Source: Stenotrophomonas sp. 24(2023) (GTDB lineage Bacteria; Pseudomonadota; Gammaproteobacteria; Xanthomonadales; Xanthomonadaceae). From it: DNA of 64,000 nt. Below the pieces are notes generated by a model. That model was not told the DNA's origin. It was given only the letters and a program-made list of their open reading frames with translations, and ran no database searches. The translations under genes and the position numbers were made by a program. The DNA lies in assembly GCF_030913365.1 (NCBI RefSeq), contig NZ_CP133160.1:3324001-3388000 (forward strand), in the 5' to 3' direction. How positions within the stretch are numbered: position 1 is the stretch's first letter; the number at the start of each line of letters is the position of its first letter. Below, in pieces: positions 19,203 to 27,771 of the stretch.

Positions 19203-20789
19203 ATGTCCGCACAAGCTCCAGCCGCGCCCGGGGCACCGGGCGCACCGGCGGCGCCGGGTGCGGCCGCCGGCTTCCTGCCGCCCAGCGTGGCGCTGTGCAC
19301 CGTCGGCCTGGCGATGGCCTCGTTCATGCAGGTGCTCGACACCACCATCGCCAACGTCTCGCTGCCGACCATCGCCGGCAACCTCGGTGCCAGTTCGCAG
19401 CAGGCGACCTGGGTCATCACCTCGTTCGCGGTCAGCACGGCCATCGCGCTGCCGCTGACCGGCTGGCTCAGCCGCCGCTTCGGCGAGCGCAAGCTGTTCG
19501 TCTGGGCCACGCTGGCCTTCGTCATCACCTCGCTGCTGTGCGGCCTGGCGCAGAGCATGGGCATGCTGGTGCTGTCGCGTGCCCTGCAGGGCTTCGTGGC
19601 CGGCCCGATGTACCCGATCACCCAGTCGCTGCTGGTGTCGATCTACCCCCGTGAAAAACGCGGGCAGGCGCTGGCGCTGCTGGCGATGATCACCGTGGTG
19701 GCGCCGATCTGCGGCCCCATCCTCGGCGGCTGGATCACCGACAACTACAGCTGGGAATGGATCTTCCTGATCAACGTGCCGCTGGGCATCTTCGCCGCGC
19801 TGGTGGTGGGCAGCCAGCTCAAGGGCCGACCCGAGCATGTCGAGAAGCCGAAGATGGATTACATCGGCCTGATCACCCTGGTGATCGGCGTGGGCGCGCT
19901 GCAGCTGGTGCTCGACCTGGGCAACGACGAGGACTGGTTCTCGTCGATGAAGATCGTGGTGCTGGCCTGCGTGGCGGTGGTGGCGTTGACGGTGTTCCTG
20001 ATCTGGGAACTGACCGACAAGGATCCGATCGTCGACCTGAAGCTGTTCCGCCACCGCAACTTCCGGGCCGGTACGCTGGCGATGGTGGTGGCCTATGCGG
20101 CGTTCTTCAGCGTGGCCTTGCTGATCCCGCAGTGGCTGCAGCGTGACATGGGCTACACCGCCATCTGGGCGGGCCTGGCGACCGCGCCGATCGGCGTGTT
20201 GCCGGTGATCATGACGCCGTTCGTGGGCAAGTACGCCTCGCGCTTCGACATGCGTCTGCTGGCCAGCATCGCGTTCGTGTTCCTGTCGCTGACCAGCTTC
20301 CTGCGCTCGGGCTTCAACCTGCAGGTGGACTTCCACCATGTGGCCGGCGTGCAGCTGATCATGGGCATTGGTGTCGCCCTGTTCTTCATGCCGGTGCTGC
20401 AGATCCTGCTGTCGGATCTGGATGGCCGTGAAATCGCCGCCGGTTCGGGCCTGGCCACGTTCCTGCGCACGCTGGGCGGCAGCTTCGCCGCCTCGTTGAC
20501 CACCTGGCTGTGGGCGCGCCGTACCCAGGTGCACCACGCGGACCTGACCGAGCACATCTCGGCCTACCAGCCGGGCATGCAGGACCAGGTGGCGGCGATG
20601 GGGCAGGGCAACCTGCAGAACGGTGCGGCCGTGCTCAACAACATGATCAACCACCAGGCGTCGCAGATGGGCTTCAACGACATCTTCTTCCTGCTGGGCT
20701 GGATCTTCCTGGCGATCATCACCTTCCTGTGGCTGGCCAAGCCGCCGTTCGGTGCGGGCGCCGGTGCCGCCGCTGGCGGCGGGCACTGA
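19203..20789 (+). CDS. emrB: MFS multidrug transporter EmrB (DHA2 family)
   Basis: A 528-residue, 14-helix proton antiporter of the DHA2 family. Motif C-type and family segments are visible: MQVLDTTIANVSLPTIAGNL in helix 1, LSRRFGERKLF (motif A) after helix 2, and the helix-5 stretch ICGPILGGWI. It expels hydrophobic compounds through EmrA and EmrC. In E. coli such pumps remove uncouplers and nalidixic acid; the S. maltophilia counterpart has been linked to hydrophobic compounds. The gene ends the operon and is followed by an intrinsic terminator. Confidence 0.93.
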   Translation: MSAQAPAAPGAPGAPAAPGAAAGFLPPSVALCTVGLAMASFMQVLDTTIANVSLPTIAGNLGASSQQATWVITSFAVSTAIALPLTGWLSRRFGERKLFVWATLAFVITSLLCGLAQSMGMLVLSRALQGFVAGPMYPITQSLLVSIYPREKRGQALALLAMITVVAPICGPILGGWITDNYSWEWIFLINVPLGIFAALVVGSQLKGRPEHVEKPKMDYIGLITLVIGVGALQLVLDLGNDEDWFSSMKIVVLACVAVVALTVFLIWELTDKDPIVDLKLFRHRNFRAGTLAMVVAYAAFFSVALLIPQWLQRDMGYTAIWAGLATAPIGVLPVIMTPFVGKYASRFDMRLLASIAFVFLSLTSFLRSGFNLQVDFHHVAGVQLIMGIGVALFFMPVLQILLSDLDGREIAAGSGLATFLRTLGGSFAASLTTWLWARRTQVHHADLTEHISAYQPGMQDQVAAMGQGNLQNGAAVLNNMINHQASQMGFNDIFFLLGWIFLAIITFLWLAKPPFGAGAGAAAGGGH

Positions 20790-20822
20790 TTTCTCCCTGG
20801 CACTCTGAAGAGTGACCTTTTA

Positions 20823-20845
20823 CCCCGCCGCAAGGCGGGGTTTTT
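20823..20845 (+). terminator. Intrinsic terminator of emrRCAB
   Basis: CCCCGCC-GCAA-GGCGGGG stem followed by TTTTT, 33 bases after the emrB stop. Confidence 0.93.
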
Positions 20846-20869
20846 CTTTGTGCCGTGGGGGTGGGATGC

Positions 20870-21180
20870 ATCCACGTATGGCGTGGATCTACCGCGTGGG
20901 CCCGTTGAAACCCGTCCGCGCACGGCGTGGGTTTGCCGGGGTGCGTGGTCGTTGAAATGCATCCACGCATGGCGTGGATCTACCGGGTGGGTCGTTGAAC
21001 CCCGTCCGCGCACGGCGTGGGTTTGCTGGGGTGTGTGGTCGTTGAAATGCATCCACGCATGGCGTGGATCTACCGGGTGGGTCGTTGAACCCCGTCCGGG
21101 CACGGCGTGGGTTTGCCGGGGTGCGGTTCATGGCGTGCAATTGCAGGCGGGGTGTTGGTAGATCCACGCCATGCGTGGAT
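20870..21180. repeat. Tandem REP array
   Basis: Three palindromes ATCCACG(C/T)/GCGTGGAT with tail CTAC begin at 20870, 20961 and 21051, spaced 91 and 90 bases. Between them lie diverged copies of the same element (for example 20914-20936, CGCGCACGGCGTGGG) whose tail is TTGC instead of CTAC. The linker TGGTCGTTGAAATGC recurs before the later copies. A fourth intact copy in the opposite direction, with a GTAG head, is at 21158-21180. The unit of about 90 bases therefore combines a good and a decayed REP, amplified in tandem. No gene is seen in 20846-21215; the open frames here only translate the repeats. Confidence 0.88.
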
Positions 21181-21219
21181 GACGTGCGCGCGGCGCTTGG
21201 ATCTGCAACCCCGAAAACG

Positions 21220-21242
21220 AAAAAACCCGCTTTCGCGGGTTT
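21220..21242 (-). terminator. Terminator of tRNA-Leu copy 1
   Basis: CCCGC-TTTC-GCGGG stem with an A-tract on its left side, i.e. a T-tract when read on the minus strand, 16 bases beyond the tRNA 3' end. Confidence 0.85.
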
Positions 21243-21257
21243 CATCATCTTGAGTCA

Positions 21258-21342
<85 letters not shown>

Positions 21343-21364
21343 GACTCAGGAGAGAAATTGTGCG

Positions 21365-22291
21365 TTACGGCGCGGGATGTGTCAACACCATTTCACGCTT
21401 TTTTTCGGGCTCCACGCCCAGGTGTGTCAGCAGGCTGCGCATCGGCGTACTGAGTGCTTTCCACTGTGCGAAACACGCGCACAGGCGGCGCTGTGTCCAG
21501 GCATCCTTCAGCGGAACCGCGACCGTGTGGGTAGCACGCCGATGCAGGCGGGCGATCGTGCGCGGCACGATGCCTACGCCGATGCCATGGCCGACCATCA
21601 TGCACAGGCCATCGAAGGTCTTCATGCGGATGCGCACATCCAGCATGCGGCCGGCTTCGCTGGCCTGTGTGTCGATGCATGACTGCAGTGCATTGCCATC
21701 GGCCAGCGCGATGAAGGTTTCGCCAAGCACGTCGGTGAACGCCAGCGCACGGTGCGCGGCGAGGCGATGCTGGCGGGGAAGCAGCAGCACCAGCGGATCT
21801 TCGGCCACGACATGGCGCTGCAGCCCATCGGCGGCAACGGCATCGCTGAGGATGCCTGCTTCGGCCTGGCCGGCGCGGAGTGCCTGCACGATGTCGATGC
21901 TGGTGCGCTCGTGCAGTTCGACGCGCAGCCGCGGGCGCTGCACCAGCCATGGGGCCAACCGCACGGGAAGGTAGGTGGTCAGTGCGGCGGTGTTGGCATA
22001 CAGGTGCAGGGTGCCGCGGGCCCCGTGGGCGAACGCCTGCAGTTCGCCGCGCAGCTGGGCCTGCTGCTGCAGGATCAGCCGGGCGTGGTGGGCGAGCGCG
22101 GCCCCGGCCTCGGTCAGGCTGACGCCGCGGGGGTGGCGGTTGAGCAGGGGCGTGCCTGCGTCGTCTTCGATCATGCGCAGACGCTCGCTGGCCGAGGCCA
22201 GCGCCAGGTGGGCCTTTGCCGCGCCGGCCGTGATGCTGCCGGCCTCGGCGACCGACAGGAACAGGCGCAGGTCTGCCAGGTCCAGCCGCAT
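21365..22291 (-). CDS. LysR-family transcriptional regulator
   Basis: A 308-residue LysR regulator. The N-terminal winged helix (LADLRLFLSVAEAGSITAGAAKAHLALASASERLRMIE) is followed by the periplasmic-binding-like effector domain. The start is the ATG at 22291 (MRLDLADLRLF); the open frame continues upstream but that part overlaps the divergent promoter. The divergent neighbour, 91 bases away, is a TSUP permease, which is the most likely target. It lies between tRNA-Leu copies 1 and 2 with its 3' end 23 bases from copy 1. Confidence 0.9.
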   Translation of the reverse strand: MRLDLADLRLFLSVAEAGSITAGAAKAHLALASASERLRMIEDDAGTPLLNRHPRGVSLTEAGAALAHHARLILQQQAQLRGELQAFAHGARGTLHLYANTAALTTYLPVRLAPWLVQRPRLRVELHERTSIDIVQALRAGQAEAGILSDAVAADGLQRHVVAEDPLVLLLPRQHRLAAHRALAFTDVLGETFIALADGNALQSCIDTQASEAGRMLDVRIRMKTFDGLCMMVGHGIGVGIVPRTIARLHRRATHTVAVPLKDAWTQRRLCACFAQWKALSTPMRSLLTHLGVEPEKKREMVLTHPAP

Positions 22292-22382
22292 GTCCAGCCT
22301 CCATATCCGCCTTCGGCTGGGCCGAAGGCAGGGGTGGGAAAACCGCATTGTGCGCCGGGCCGGGCACAACTCCAATGACGGC

Positions 22383-23129
22383 ATGGATGAACGTGCATAT
22401 TTCTATCTGTTGCTGGTGGCGGTGTTCGTGCTGGCCGGGGTGGTCAAGGGCGTGACCGGCATGGGCTTGCCGACCGTGGCGATGGGCTTGCTGGGCGGCG
22501 TGCTGTCGCCGGTGGCGGCGGCTTCCCTGTTGTTCATTCCCACCTTCGTCACCAACGCCTGGCAGCTGCTGGCGGGGCCATCGGCCGGGCGTACCGTGCG
22601 CCGGCTGTGGCCGATGATGCTGGCGGTGGTGGTGGTGACCGTGCCGGCGGCCACCTTGCTGGTGCGGGTGGACCGCGTCTGGTCGCGCGCGGCCCTGGGG
22701 GCGGCGCTGGTGGTGTACGCGGCCTATGCGCTGGCGGCGCCGGTGCTGCGCGTGCCGCAGCGGCGCGAGCGTTGGCTTGGGCCGCTGGCCGGTGCGCTGT
22801 CGGCCCTGGTGGCCGGCATGACGGGAGTGTTCGTGATGCCTGTGGTGCCTTACCTGCAGGCGCTTGAGCTGCAGCGCGAGGAGCTTGTGCAGGCGTTGGG
22901 GCTGGCATTCACCGTCTCCACGATCGCGCTCACCGCCGGGCTGGTGCTGCACGGTGCATTCGGCGTGCAGCAGCTGGGACTGAGTGCGCTGGCGGTACTG
23001 CCGGCGTTGCTGGGCATGTGGCTGGGGCAGGTGATCCGGCAGCGGATCAGCGCACGGGTGTTCCGCGCCTGTTTCCTGGGGTTGCTGTTGCTGCTCGGGT
23101 TGGAGCTGGTGCTGCGGCCGTTGTTCTGA
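22383..23129 (+). CDS. Sulfite exporter TauE/SafE (TSUP) family permease
   Basis: A 248-residue inner-membrane protein with about eight hydrophobic helices and the two-fold repeat of the TauE/SafE family (LAGVVKGVTGMGLPTVAMGLLGG in the first half, ALSALVAGMTGVFVMPVVPYLQ in the second). Such proteins move sulfite or organosulfonates; the substrate here is not known. It is divergent from the LysR gene. A GC-rich hairpin (23137-23159) follows its stop. Confidence 0.88.
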   Translation: MDERAYFYLLLVAVFVLAGVVKGVTGMGLPTVAMGLLGGVLSPVAAASLLFIPTFVTNAWQLLAGPSAGRTVRRLWPMMLAVVVVTVPAATLLVRVDRVWSRAALGAALVVYAAYALAAPVLRVPQRRERWLGPLAGALSALVAGMTGVFVMPVVPYLQALELQREELVQALGLAFTVSTIALTAGLVLHGAFGVQQLGLSALAVLPALLGMWLGQVIRQRISARVFRACFLGLLLLLGLELVLRPLF

Positions 23130-23136
23130 TGCCGTT

Positions 23137-23159
23137 CGCCGGGCATGCAGGGCCCGGCG
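23137..23159. repeat. GC-rich hairpin after the TSUP gene
   Basis: CGCCGGGC/GCCCGGCG arms around ATGCAGG, eight bases after the stop; same stem sequence as the repeats near 9425 and 26810. Confidence 0.55.
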
Positions 23160-23178
23160 CTGGCGCATTCCGGGCATG

Positions 23179-23203
23179 AAAAAACCCGCTTTCGCGGGTT
23201 TTT
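23179..23203. terminator. Bidirectional terminator between TSUP gene and tRNA-Leu copy 2
   Basis: AAAAAA-CCCGC-TTTC-GCGGG-TTTTT. Same sequence as the terminator after copy 1, so it was duplicated together with the tRNA. Confidence 0.9.
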
Positions 23204-23216
23204 CTCATTCTCGACA

Positions 23217-23301
<85 letters not shown>

Positions 23302-23424
23302 GTCGAGGAGCGAGATTATGGGGTGCTGTGATGGGGGTGTCAACACCTTTGTGAAAATCATGCCGGAGTGCCCGTCAGGGCGGTACAGGCCTGTCACCGC
23401 GCCACGCGTCTGCCGGCGCACGGG

Positions 23425-23458
23425 CAAAAAAAATCCCCGCCGAAGCGAGGAGTTTTTT
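23425..23458 (-). terminator. Terminator of tRNA-Leu copy 3
   Basis: Stem ATCCCCGC-CGAA-GCGAGGAG (with a G-T type pair) flanked by an A8 tract on the left and T6 on the right; read on the minus strand it ends in a T-tract. Confidence 0.75.
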
Positions 23459-23461
23459 CGT

Positions 23462-23546
<85 letters not shown>

Positions 23547-23675
23547 GTTCCAGAGGCGCAATTGTGAAGATGAACCCGCAGGCTGTCAACGACTTCCTGA
23601 ATTTTTCTCACGCTCTGCCTTCAGGGACGGTCGCTGACCCGTTCTGCACGCCATCAACGGCTACCATGTAGGGCG

Positions 23676-26141
23676 ATGACTACCAAAAAACCAAGCAAGG
23701 GCGGGACCACGTCCCGCAGCCAGGCCCCGAAGAAGGGCGCCAAGGCGGGCGCAGCCCGCACCCCCAAACCCGGCAAGCCGTTGCCGGGCTGGTTCCCCGA
23801 ATTGAATGAAGGCGGCGCGCCGCCACGCGGCCGCAAGGGCCGCAGCGCGGATGCCGTCGCACCTGGCCCGGCGCCGGGCCGCAAGCTGCCGCCGGCCGGC
23901 AAGGTGATCGACGATCCCTACGCCGCACGCGAAGCCGAGAAATACGAGCAGCCCATCGCCAGCCGCGAGGCCATCCTGGCCCTGCTGGAGCGCTGCGAGG
24001 GGCCGCAGACCGCTGAAGAGCTGGGCGCACGCCTGGGCCTGACCGCGGCTGACCGTGCCGAAGCGCTGTCGCGCCGGCTCGGCGCGATGGTCCGTGACGG
24101 CCAGCTGGTGCAGAACCGCCGTGGCGGCTTCGCGCCGATCCAGACGCTGAACCTGGTCACCGGCGTGGTGATCGCCAACCCGGAAGGGTTCGGTTTCCTG
24201 CGCCCGGTCGAGGGCGGCGACGACCTGTTCCTGCCGCCCTATGAAATGCGCAAGGTCATGCACGGCGACAAGGTGCTGGCCCGGGTGACCGGCATCGACC
24301 ATCGCGGCCGCCGCGAAGGCAGCATCGCCCGCGTACTGGAACGCGGCATGACCCGCCTGATCGGCCGCTTCAGCATCGAGATGGGCATCAATTACGTGGT
24401 GCCCGACGACAAGCGCGTGCAGCGCAACGTGCAGGTACCGCCGGACCAGACCGGGGGGGCACGCGATGGCCAGCTGGTGGTCTGCGAACTGACCCAGGCA
24501 CCGGACAGCCGCCGCCCGCCGATCGGCCGCATCATCGCGGTGCTGGGCGACAAACTGACCGCCTCGCTGGTGGTGGAGACCGCCATCCACGGCCACGAAC
24601 TGCCGTTCGAGTTCCCGCAGGAGGTGCTGGACGAGGCCGCGGCGGTGCCGCTGGTGGTCGAGCCGGCGATGATCGGCAACCGCGTGGACCTGCGCCGTAC
24701 GCCGCTGGTCACCATCGACGGCGAGGACGCCAAGGACTTCGACGACGCGGTGTACTGCGAACCGAACGCCGATGGCTTCCGGCTGGTGGTGGCGATCGCG
24801 GACGTCTCCAACTACGTGCGTCCCGGCACACCGTTGGACGAGGAAGCGCAGAAGCGTGCCACCTCGGTGTATTTCCCGGGCTTCGTGGTGCCGATGCTGC
24901 CGGAGACGCTGTCCAACGGCATCTGCTCGCTGATGCCCAAGGTCGACCGCATGTGCTTTGTCTGCGACATGCAGATCGATCGCGAGGGCCAGGTCACCGG
25001 TTCGCGCTTCTACGAAGCGGTGATGAATTCGCATGCGCGCCTGACCTACACCCAGGTGTGGCAGGCAGTGGGTGAGGACGATGCGGGCGCCAAAGCGTTC
25101 ATCGGCGACCTGCTGCCGCAGGTGCAGCGCCTGCACCAGCTGTACAAGGTGCTGGCCAAGGCACGTGCCAAGCGCGGCGCCATCGAGTTTGAAAGCAGCG
25201 AAGTGCGCTTCGTGCTGGACAACCGTGGCGAAGTGACCCAGGCCGGCATGCTGGTGCGCAACGATGCGCACAAGCTGATCGAGGAATGCATGATCGCGGC
25301 CAACGTGGAGGCGGCCAGGTACCTGCTGTCGCGCCACGTGCCGGCGCCGTACCGCATCCACGAGAAGCCGCCGGAGACCAAGTTCGCTGACCTGCTGGAA
25401 TTCCTCAAGGAGTTCAAGCTGAGCCTGCCGCCATGGGCCAAGGTACGCCCGGGCGACTACACCAAGCTGCTGAAGAAGATCCGCGACCGCCCCGATGCCA
25501 CGCTGCTGGAATCGGTGCTGCTGCGCAGCCAGAGCCTGGCCATCTACAGCCCCGACAACCACGGCCACTTCGGCCTGGCGCTGGAGGCCTACGCGCACTT
25601 CACCTCGCCGATCCGTCGCTACCCCGACCTGCTGGTGCACCGTGCGATCAAGCACGCACTGTCCGGCAAGCCGCTGGACACGTTCACCTACAACGCGCGC
25701 GAAATGGCGGCGCTGGCGCTGCAGTGTTCCGAACGCGAGCGCCGGGCCGACGAGGCCGAGCGCGAGGTGGACGAGCGCTACCGCGCCGCGTGGATGGAAA
25801 AGCACGTGGGCGGGCAGTTCGACGGCGTGATCAGCGGCGTGACCAGCTTCGGCCTGTTCGTGGAACTGGACGAATCGAAGGTGCAGGGCCTGGTGCATGT
25901 CACCCAGCTGCCGCAGGACTATTACAAGTTCGATGCCACCCGCAAGACGTTGACCGGCGAGCGCCGCGGCGGCAGCTACCGGCTGGGCGACCGCGTGCGG
26001 ATCCTGGTGCTGAAGGCCAGCATGGAAGAGCGCAAGATCGACTTCCGCTTGGTTGAACACAAGGGTGAGGACGAGGACGCCGGGCTGCCGCCGTTGCCTG
26101 AGCGCGGCAAGCCGGCCAAGCGCACCAAGAAGCAGTATTGA
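23676..26141 (+). CDS. rnr: Ribonuclease R
   Basis: 3'-5' exoribonuclease of 821 residues that degrades structured RNA, including rRNA fragments and trans-translation targets. Order of domains: basic N-terminal tail rich in Lys, Pro and Gly, a winged helix (about 85-150), cold-shock domains, the catalytic RNB domain with the metal-binding aspartates of DGEDAKDFDDAV (about residue 348), and an S1 domain (GVISGVTSFGLFVELDE) with a Lys-rich end. Start ATG 23676. rlmB lies downstream in the same direction, as in E. coli where rnr and rlmB are neighbours, though here a GFA-family gene is inserted between them. Confidence 0.95.
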   Translation: MTTKKPSKGGTTSRSQAPKKGAKAGAARTPKPGKPLPGWFPELNEGGAPPRGRKGRSADAVAPGPAPGRKLPPAGKVIDDPYAAREAEKYEQPIASREAILALLERCEGPQTAEELGARLGLTAADRAEALSRRLGAMVRDGQLVQNRRGGFAPIQTLNLVTGVVIANPEGFGFLRPVEGGDDLFLPPYEMRKVMHGDKVLARVTGIDHRGRREGSIARVLERGMTRLIGRFSIEMGINYVVPDDKRVQRNVQVPPDQTGGARDGQLVVCELTQAPDSRRPPIGRIIAVLGDKLTASLVVETAIHGHELPFEFPQEVLDEAAAVPLVVEPAMIGNRVDLRRTPLVTIDGEDAKDFDDAVYCEPNADGFRLVVAIADVSNYVRPGTPLDEEAQKRATSVYFPGFVVPMLPETLSNGICSLMPKVDRMCFVCDMQIDREGQVTGSRFYEAVMNSHARLTYTQVWQAVGEDDAGAKAFIGDLLPQVQRLHQLYKVLAKARAKRGAIEFESSEVRFVLDNRGEVTQAGMLVRNDAHKLIEECMIAANVEAARYLLSRHVPAPYRIHEKPPETKFADLLEFLKEFKLSLPPWAKVRPGDYTKLLKKIRDRPDATLLESVLLRSQSLAIYSPDNHGHFGLALEAYAHFTSPIRRYPDLLVHRAIKHALSGKPLDTFTYNAREMAALALQCSERERRADEAEREVDERYRAAWMEKHVGGQFDGVISGVTSFGLFVELDESKVQGLVHVTQLPQDYYKFDATRKTLTGERRGGSYRLGDRVRILVLKASMEERKIDFRLVEHKGEDEDAGLPPLPERGKPAKRTKKQY

Positions 26142-26180
26142 TCGGTACGGCCGAGCCATGCCCGGCTGCACATTCGCGGT

Positions 26181-26285
26181 GTGCCAACCAAGGTTGGCAC
26201 CTACCGTACCGGCACCGCTCATCAGGTAGGTGTCGACCTTGGTCGACACGGCCCCACATCGGTAGGTGTCGACCTTGGTCGACAC
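26181..26285. repeat. Cluster of three GTAG/CTAC-type REP elements
   Basis: 26181-26204 is GTGCCAACC/GGTTGGCAC with tail CTAC. 26226-26249 and 26262-26285 are GTAG followed by GTGTCGACC/GGTCGACAC, in the opposite direction. A decayed copy starts at 26144 (GTAC head, GCCGAGCC/GCCCGGC). The last copy ends only nine bases before the ribosome site of the GFA gene. Confidence 0.85.
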
Positions 26286-26307
26286 GATGTTCCGGAGGAA
26301 CGCAGCA

Positions 26308-26802
26308 ATGCAGAACCAGCCCGAGTACAGCGGCGGCTGCCAGTGCGGGGCCATCCGCTTCCAGGTGCGTGGCGTGCTGACCGACAGCTCGATCTGCCAC
26401 TGCCGGATGTGCCAGAAGGCGTTCGGCGGGTACTACGCACCGCTGGTATCGGTGCGGGGTGCGCAGTTCAGCTGGACACGCGGCCAGCCGCGCCGGTTCG
26501 CCTCGTCCAACGTGGTGCAGCGGGGCTTCTGCGCCGACTGTGGCACGCCGCTCACCTACGAGGCGCCCGATGGCATGGCCATCGCTGCCGGTGCCTTCGA
26601 CCATCCCGAGCGGCTGCCGCCCGCCATCCAGTACGGCATCGAGCGCAAGCTGCCCTTCGTGGACGGCCTGGGCAGCCTGCCGGCCCGGCGCACCGAGCAG
26701 GACATGGCGGCGCTGGAATTCCTGGCGACCATCGTCTCCCACCAGCACCCGGACCACGACACCCCGCACTGGCCGCCGCGTACCCGTTCGACCGACGGAT
26801 GA
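26308..26802 (+). CDS. GFA-family (glutathione-dependent formaldehyde-activating enzyme domain) protein
   Basis: A 164-residue zinc protein of the GFA/CENP-V family. Zinc-binding cysteines are visible: GGCQCGAIRF, ICHCRMCQKAFGG and GFCADCGTPLTY. The start is the ATG at 26308 with GGAGG at 26294-26298. Family members range from glutathione-formaldehyde adduct formation to unknown thiol chemistry, so the reaction cannot be named. It lies between rnr and rlmB, immediately downstream of the REP cluster and just before another REP. Confidence 0.87.
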   Translation: MQNQPEYSGGCQCGAIRFQVRGVLTDSSICHCRMCQKAFGGYYAPLVSVRGAQFSWTRGQPRRFASSNVVQRGFCADCGTPLTYEAPDGMAIAAGAFDHPERLPPAIQYGIERKLPFVDGLGSLPARRTEQDMAALEFLATIVSHQHPDHDTPHWPPRTRSTDG

Positions 26803-26809
26803 ACGGCGG

Positions 26810-26832
26810 GTAGCGCCGGGCCATGCCCGGCG
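26810..26832. repeat. GTAG-headed REP element
   Basis: GTAG followed by CGCCGGGC-CAT-GCCCGGCG, seven bases after the GFA gene stop. Confidence 0.85.
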
Positions 26833-26894
26833 GGCGCAAAGCGCGGCCGCCCCCGATGCTCTACCATAGCCACCCCCTTTCCGGTCCTGCCCGC

Positions 26895-27638
26895 ATGAGC
26901 AAGAACAGCCAGTGGATCGTCGGCGTCAATGCCGTCGCCTCCTCCATCGAGAACGACGCCGAGAACGTCCGCGAAGTGCTGGTCGAGGCCGGTGCCAAGA
27001 ACCCGCGCCTGACCGAAATCGAGGAAAACGCCCGCCGCAAGGGCATCGACGTGCGCCGGGTGACCGCCCAGGCGCTGGACGGTGTCGGCGGTGCGGTGCG
27101 CCACCAGGGCGTGGCCGCGCGCTATGCCGCCGCCCGCACCTACAGCGAGAACGAGCTGGAAGGCCTGGTCACCGCCGCCGAGGGCAAGGCCCTGCTGCTG
27201 GTGCTGGACGAGGTGCAGGACCCGCACAACCTGGGCGCCTGCCTGCGCTCGGCCGCTGCGGCCGGTGCCACCGCGGTGATCATTCCCAAGGACAAGTCGG
27301 CCACGGTCAACGCCACCGTGCGCAAGACCTCGGCCGGCGCCGCCGACCGCATCCCGGTGGTGGCGGTGACCAACCTGTCGCGCTGCCTGAAGGACCTGCA
27401 GAAGCAGGGGGTGTGGATCTATGGCCTGGCCGGCGAAGCCACGGCCTCGCTGTACGACCTGGACCTGAAGGGCAACATCGCGCTGGTACTGGGCGGCGAA
27501 GCCGATGGCCTGCGCCGCCTGACCCGCGAGAACTGCGATGGCCTGGTCAAGATTCCGATGCCGGGCGAGATCGAGAGCCTGAACGTGTCCGTCGCTGCCG
27601 GCGTGAGCCTGTTCGAGGCCGTGCGCCAGCGCGGTTGA
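26895..27638 (+). CDS. rlmB: 23S rRNA (guanosine-2'-O-)-methyltransferase RlmB
   Basis: SPOUT-class methyltransferase of 247 residues that methylates G2251 in the 23S P-loop. The L7Ae-like substrate-binding domain (WIVGVNAVASSIE) precedes the knotted catalytic domain, with LVLDEVQDPHNLGACLRSA, VLGGEADGLRRL and the C-terminal IPMPGEIESLNVSVAAGVSLFE being the three SPOUT motifs. Start ATG 26895. An intrinsic terminator follows the gene. Confidence 0.94.
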   Translation: MSKNSQWIVGVNAVASSIENDAENVREVLVEAGAKNPRLTEIEENARRKGIDVRRVTAQALDGVGGAVRHQGVAARYAAARTYSENELEGLVTAAEGKALLLVLDEVQDPHNLGACLRSAAAAGATAVIIPKDKSATVNATVRKTSAGAADRIPVVAVTNLSRCLKDLQKQGVWIYGLAGEATASLYDLDLKGNIALVLGGEADGLRRLTRENCDGLVKIPMPGEIESLNVSVAAGVSLFEAVRQRG

Positions 27639-27658
27639 TCGGCCAGCGCCAGGTGATC

Positions 27659-27702
27659 GGGGTCAGATCCCTCTCCGCGGGCGAGGGACCTGACCCCTTT
27701 TT
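27659..27702 (+). terminator. Terminator after rlmB
   Basis: GGGGTCAG (27659-27666) pairs with CTGACCCC (27690-27697), with an inner TCCCT/AGGGA pairing, followed by TTTTT. Confidence 0.88.
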
Positions 27703-27710
27703 CATGTACC

Positions 27711-27764
27711 GTGTCGACCAAGGTCGACACTTGCCCGGTAGTCGCCAACCTGGGGTGGCGCTCT
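27711..27764. repeat. Two REP-like elements
   Basis: GTGTCGACC/GGTCGACAC at 27711-27730 (no GTAG head) and a GTAG-headed copy from 27738 with diverged arms (TCGCCAACC/GGGTGGCG). They fill the gap between convergent rlmB and macC. Confidence 0.65.
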
Positions 27765-27771
27765 TGCCGCC

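Noticed and set aside
20850..21161. Open frame through the REP array encoding a repetitive Trp/Arg/Gly protein
   Set aside because: It simply translates the REP palindromes and linkers, crosses their hairpins and has no ribosome site.
20870..21180. Regular repeats resembling a CRISPR array
   Set aside because: Repeat units are palindromic REPs, and the spacers between them are themselves repeated; no cas genes are nearby.
21343..23216. Genomic island with integrase at tRNA-Leu
   Set aside because: Only a LysR and a TSUP permease gene are present; no integrase, transposase or partial tRNA direct repeat typical of integrase attachment was found.
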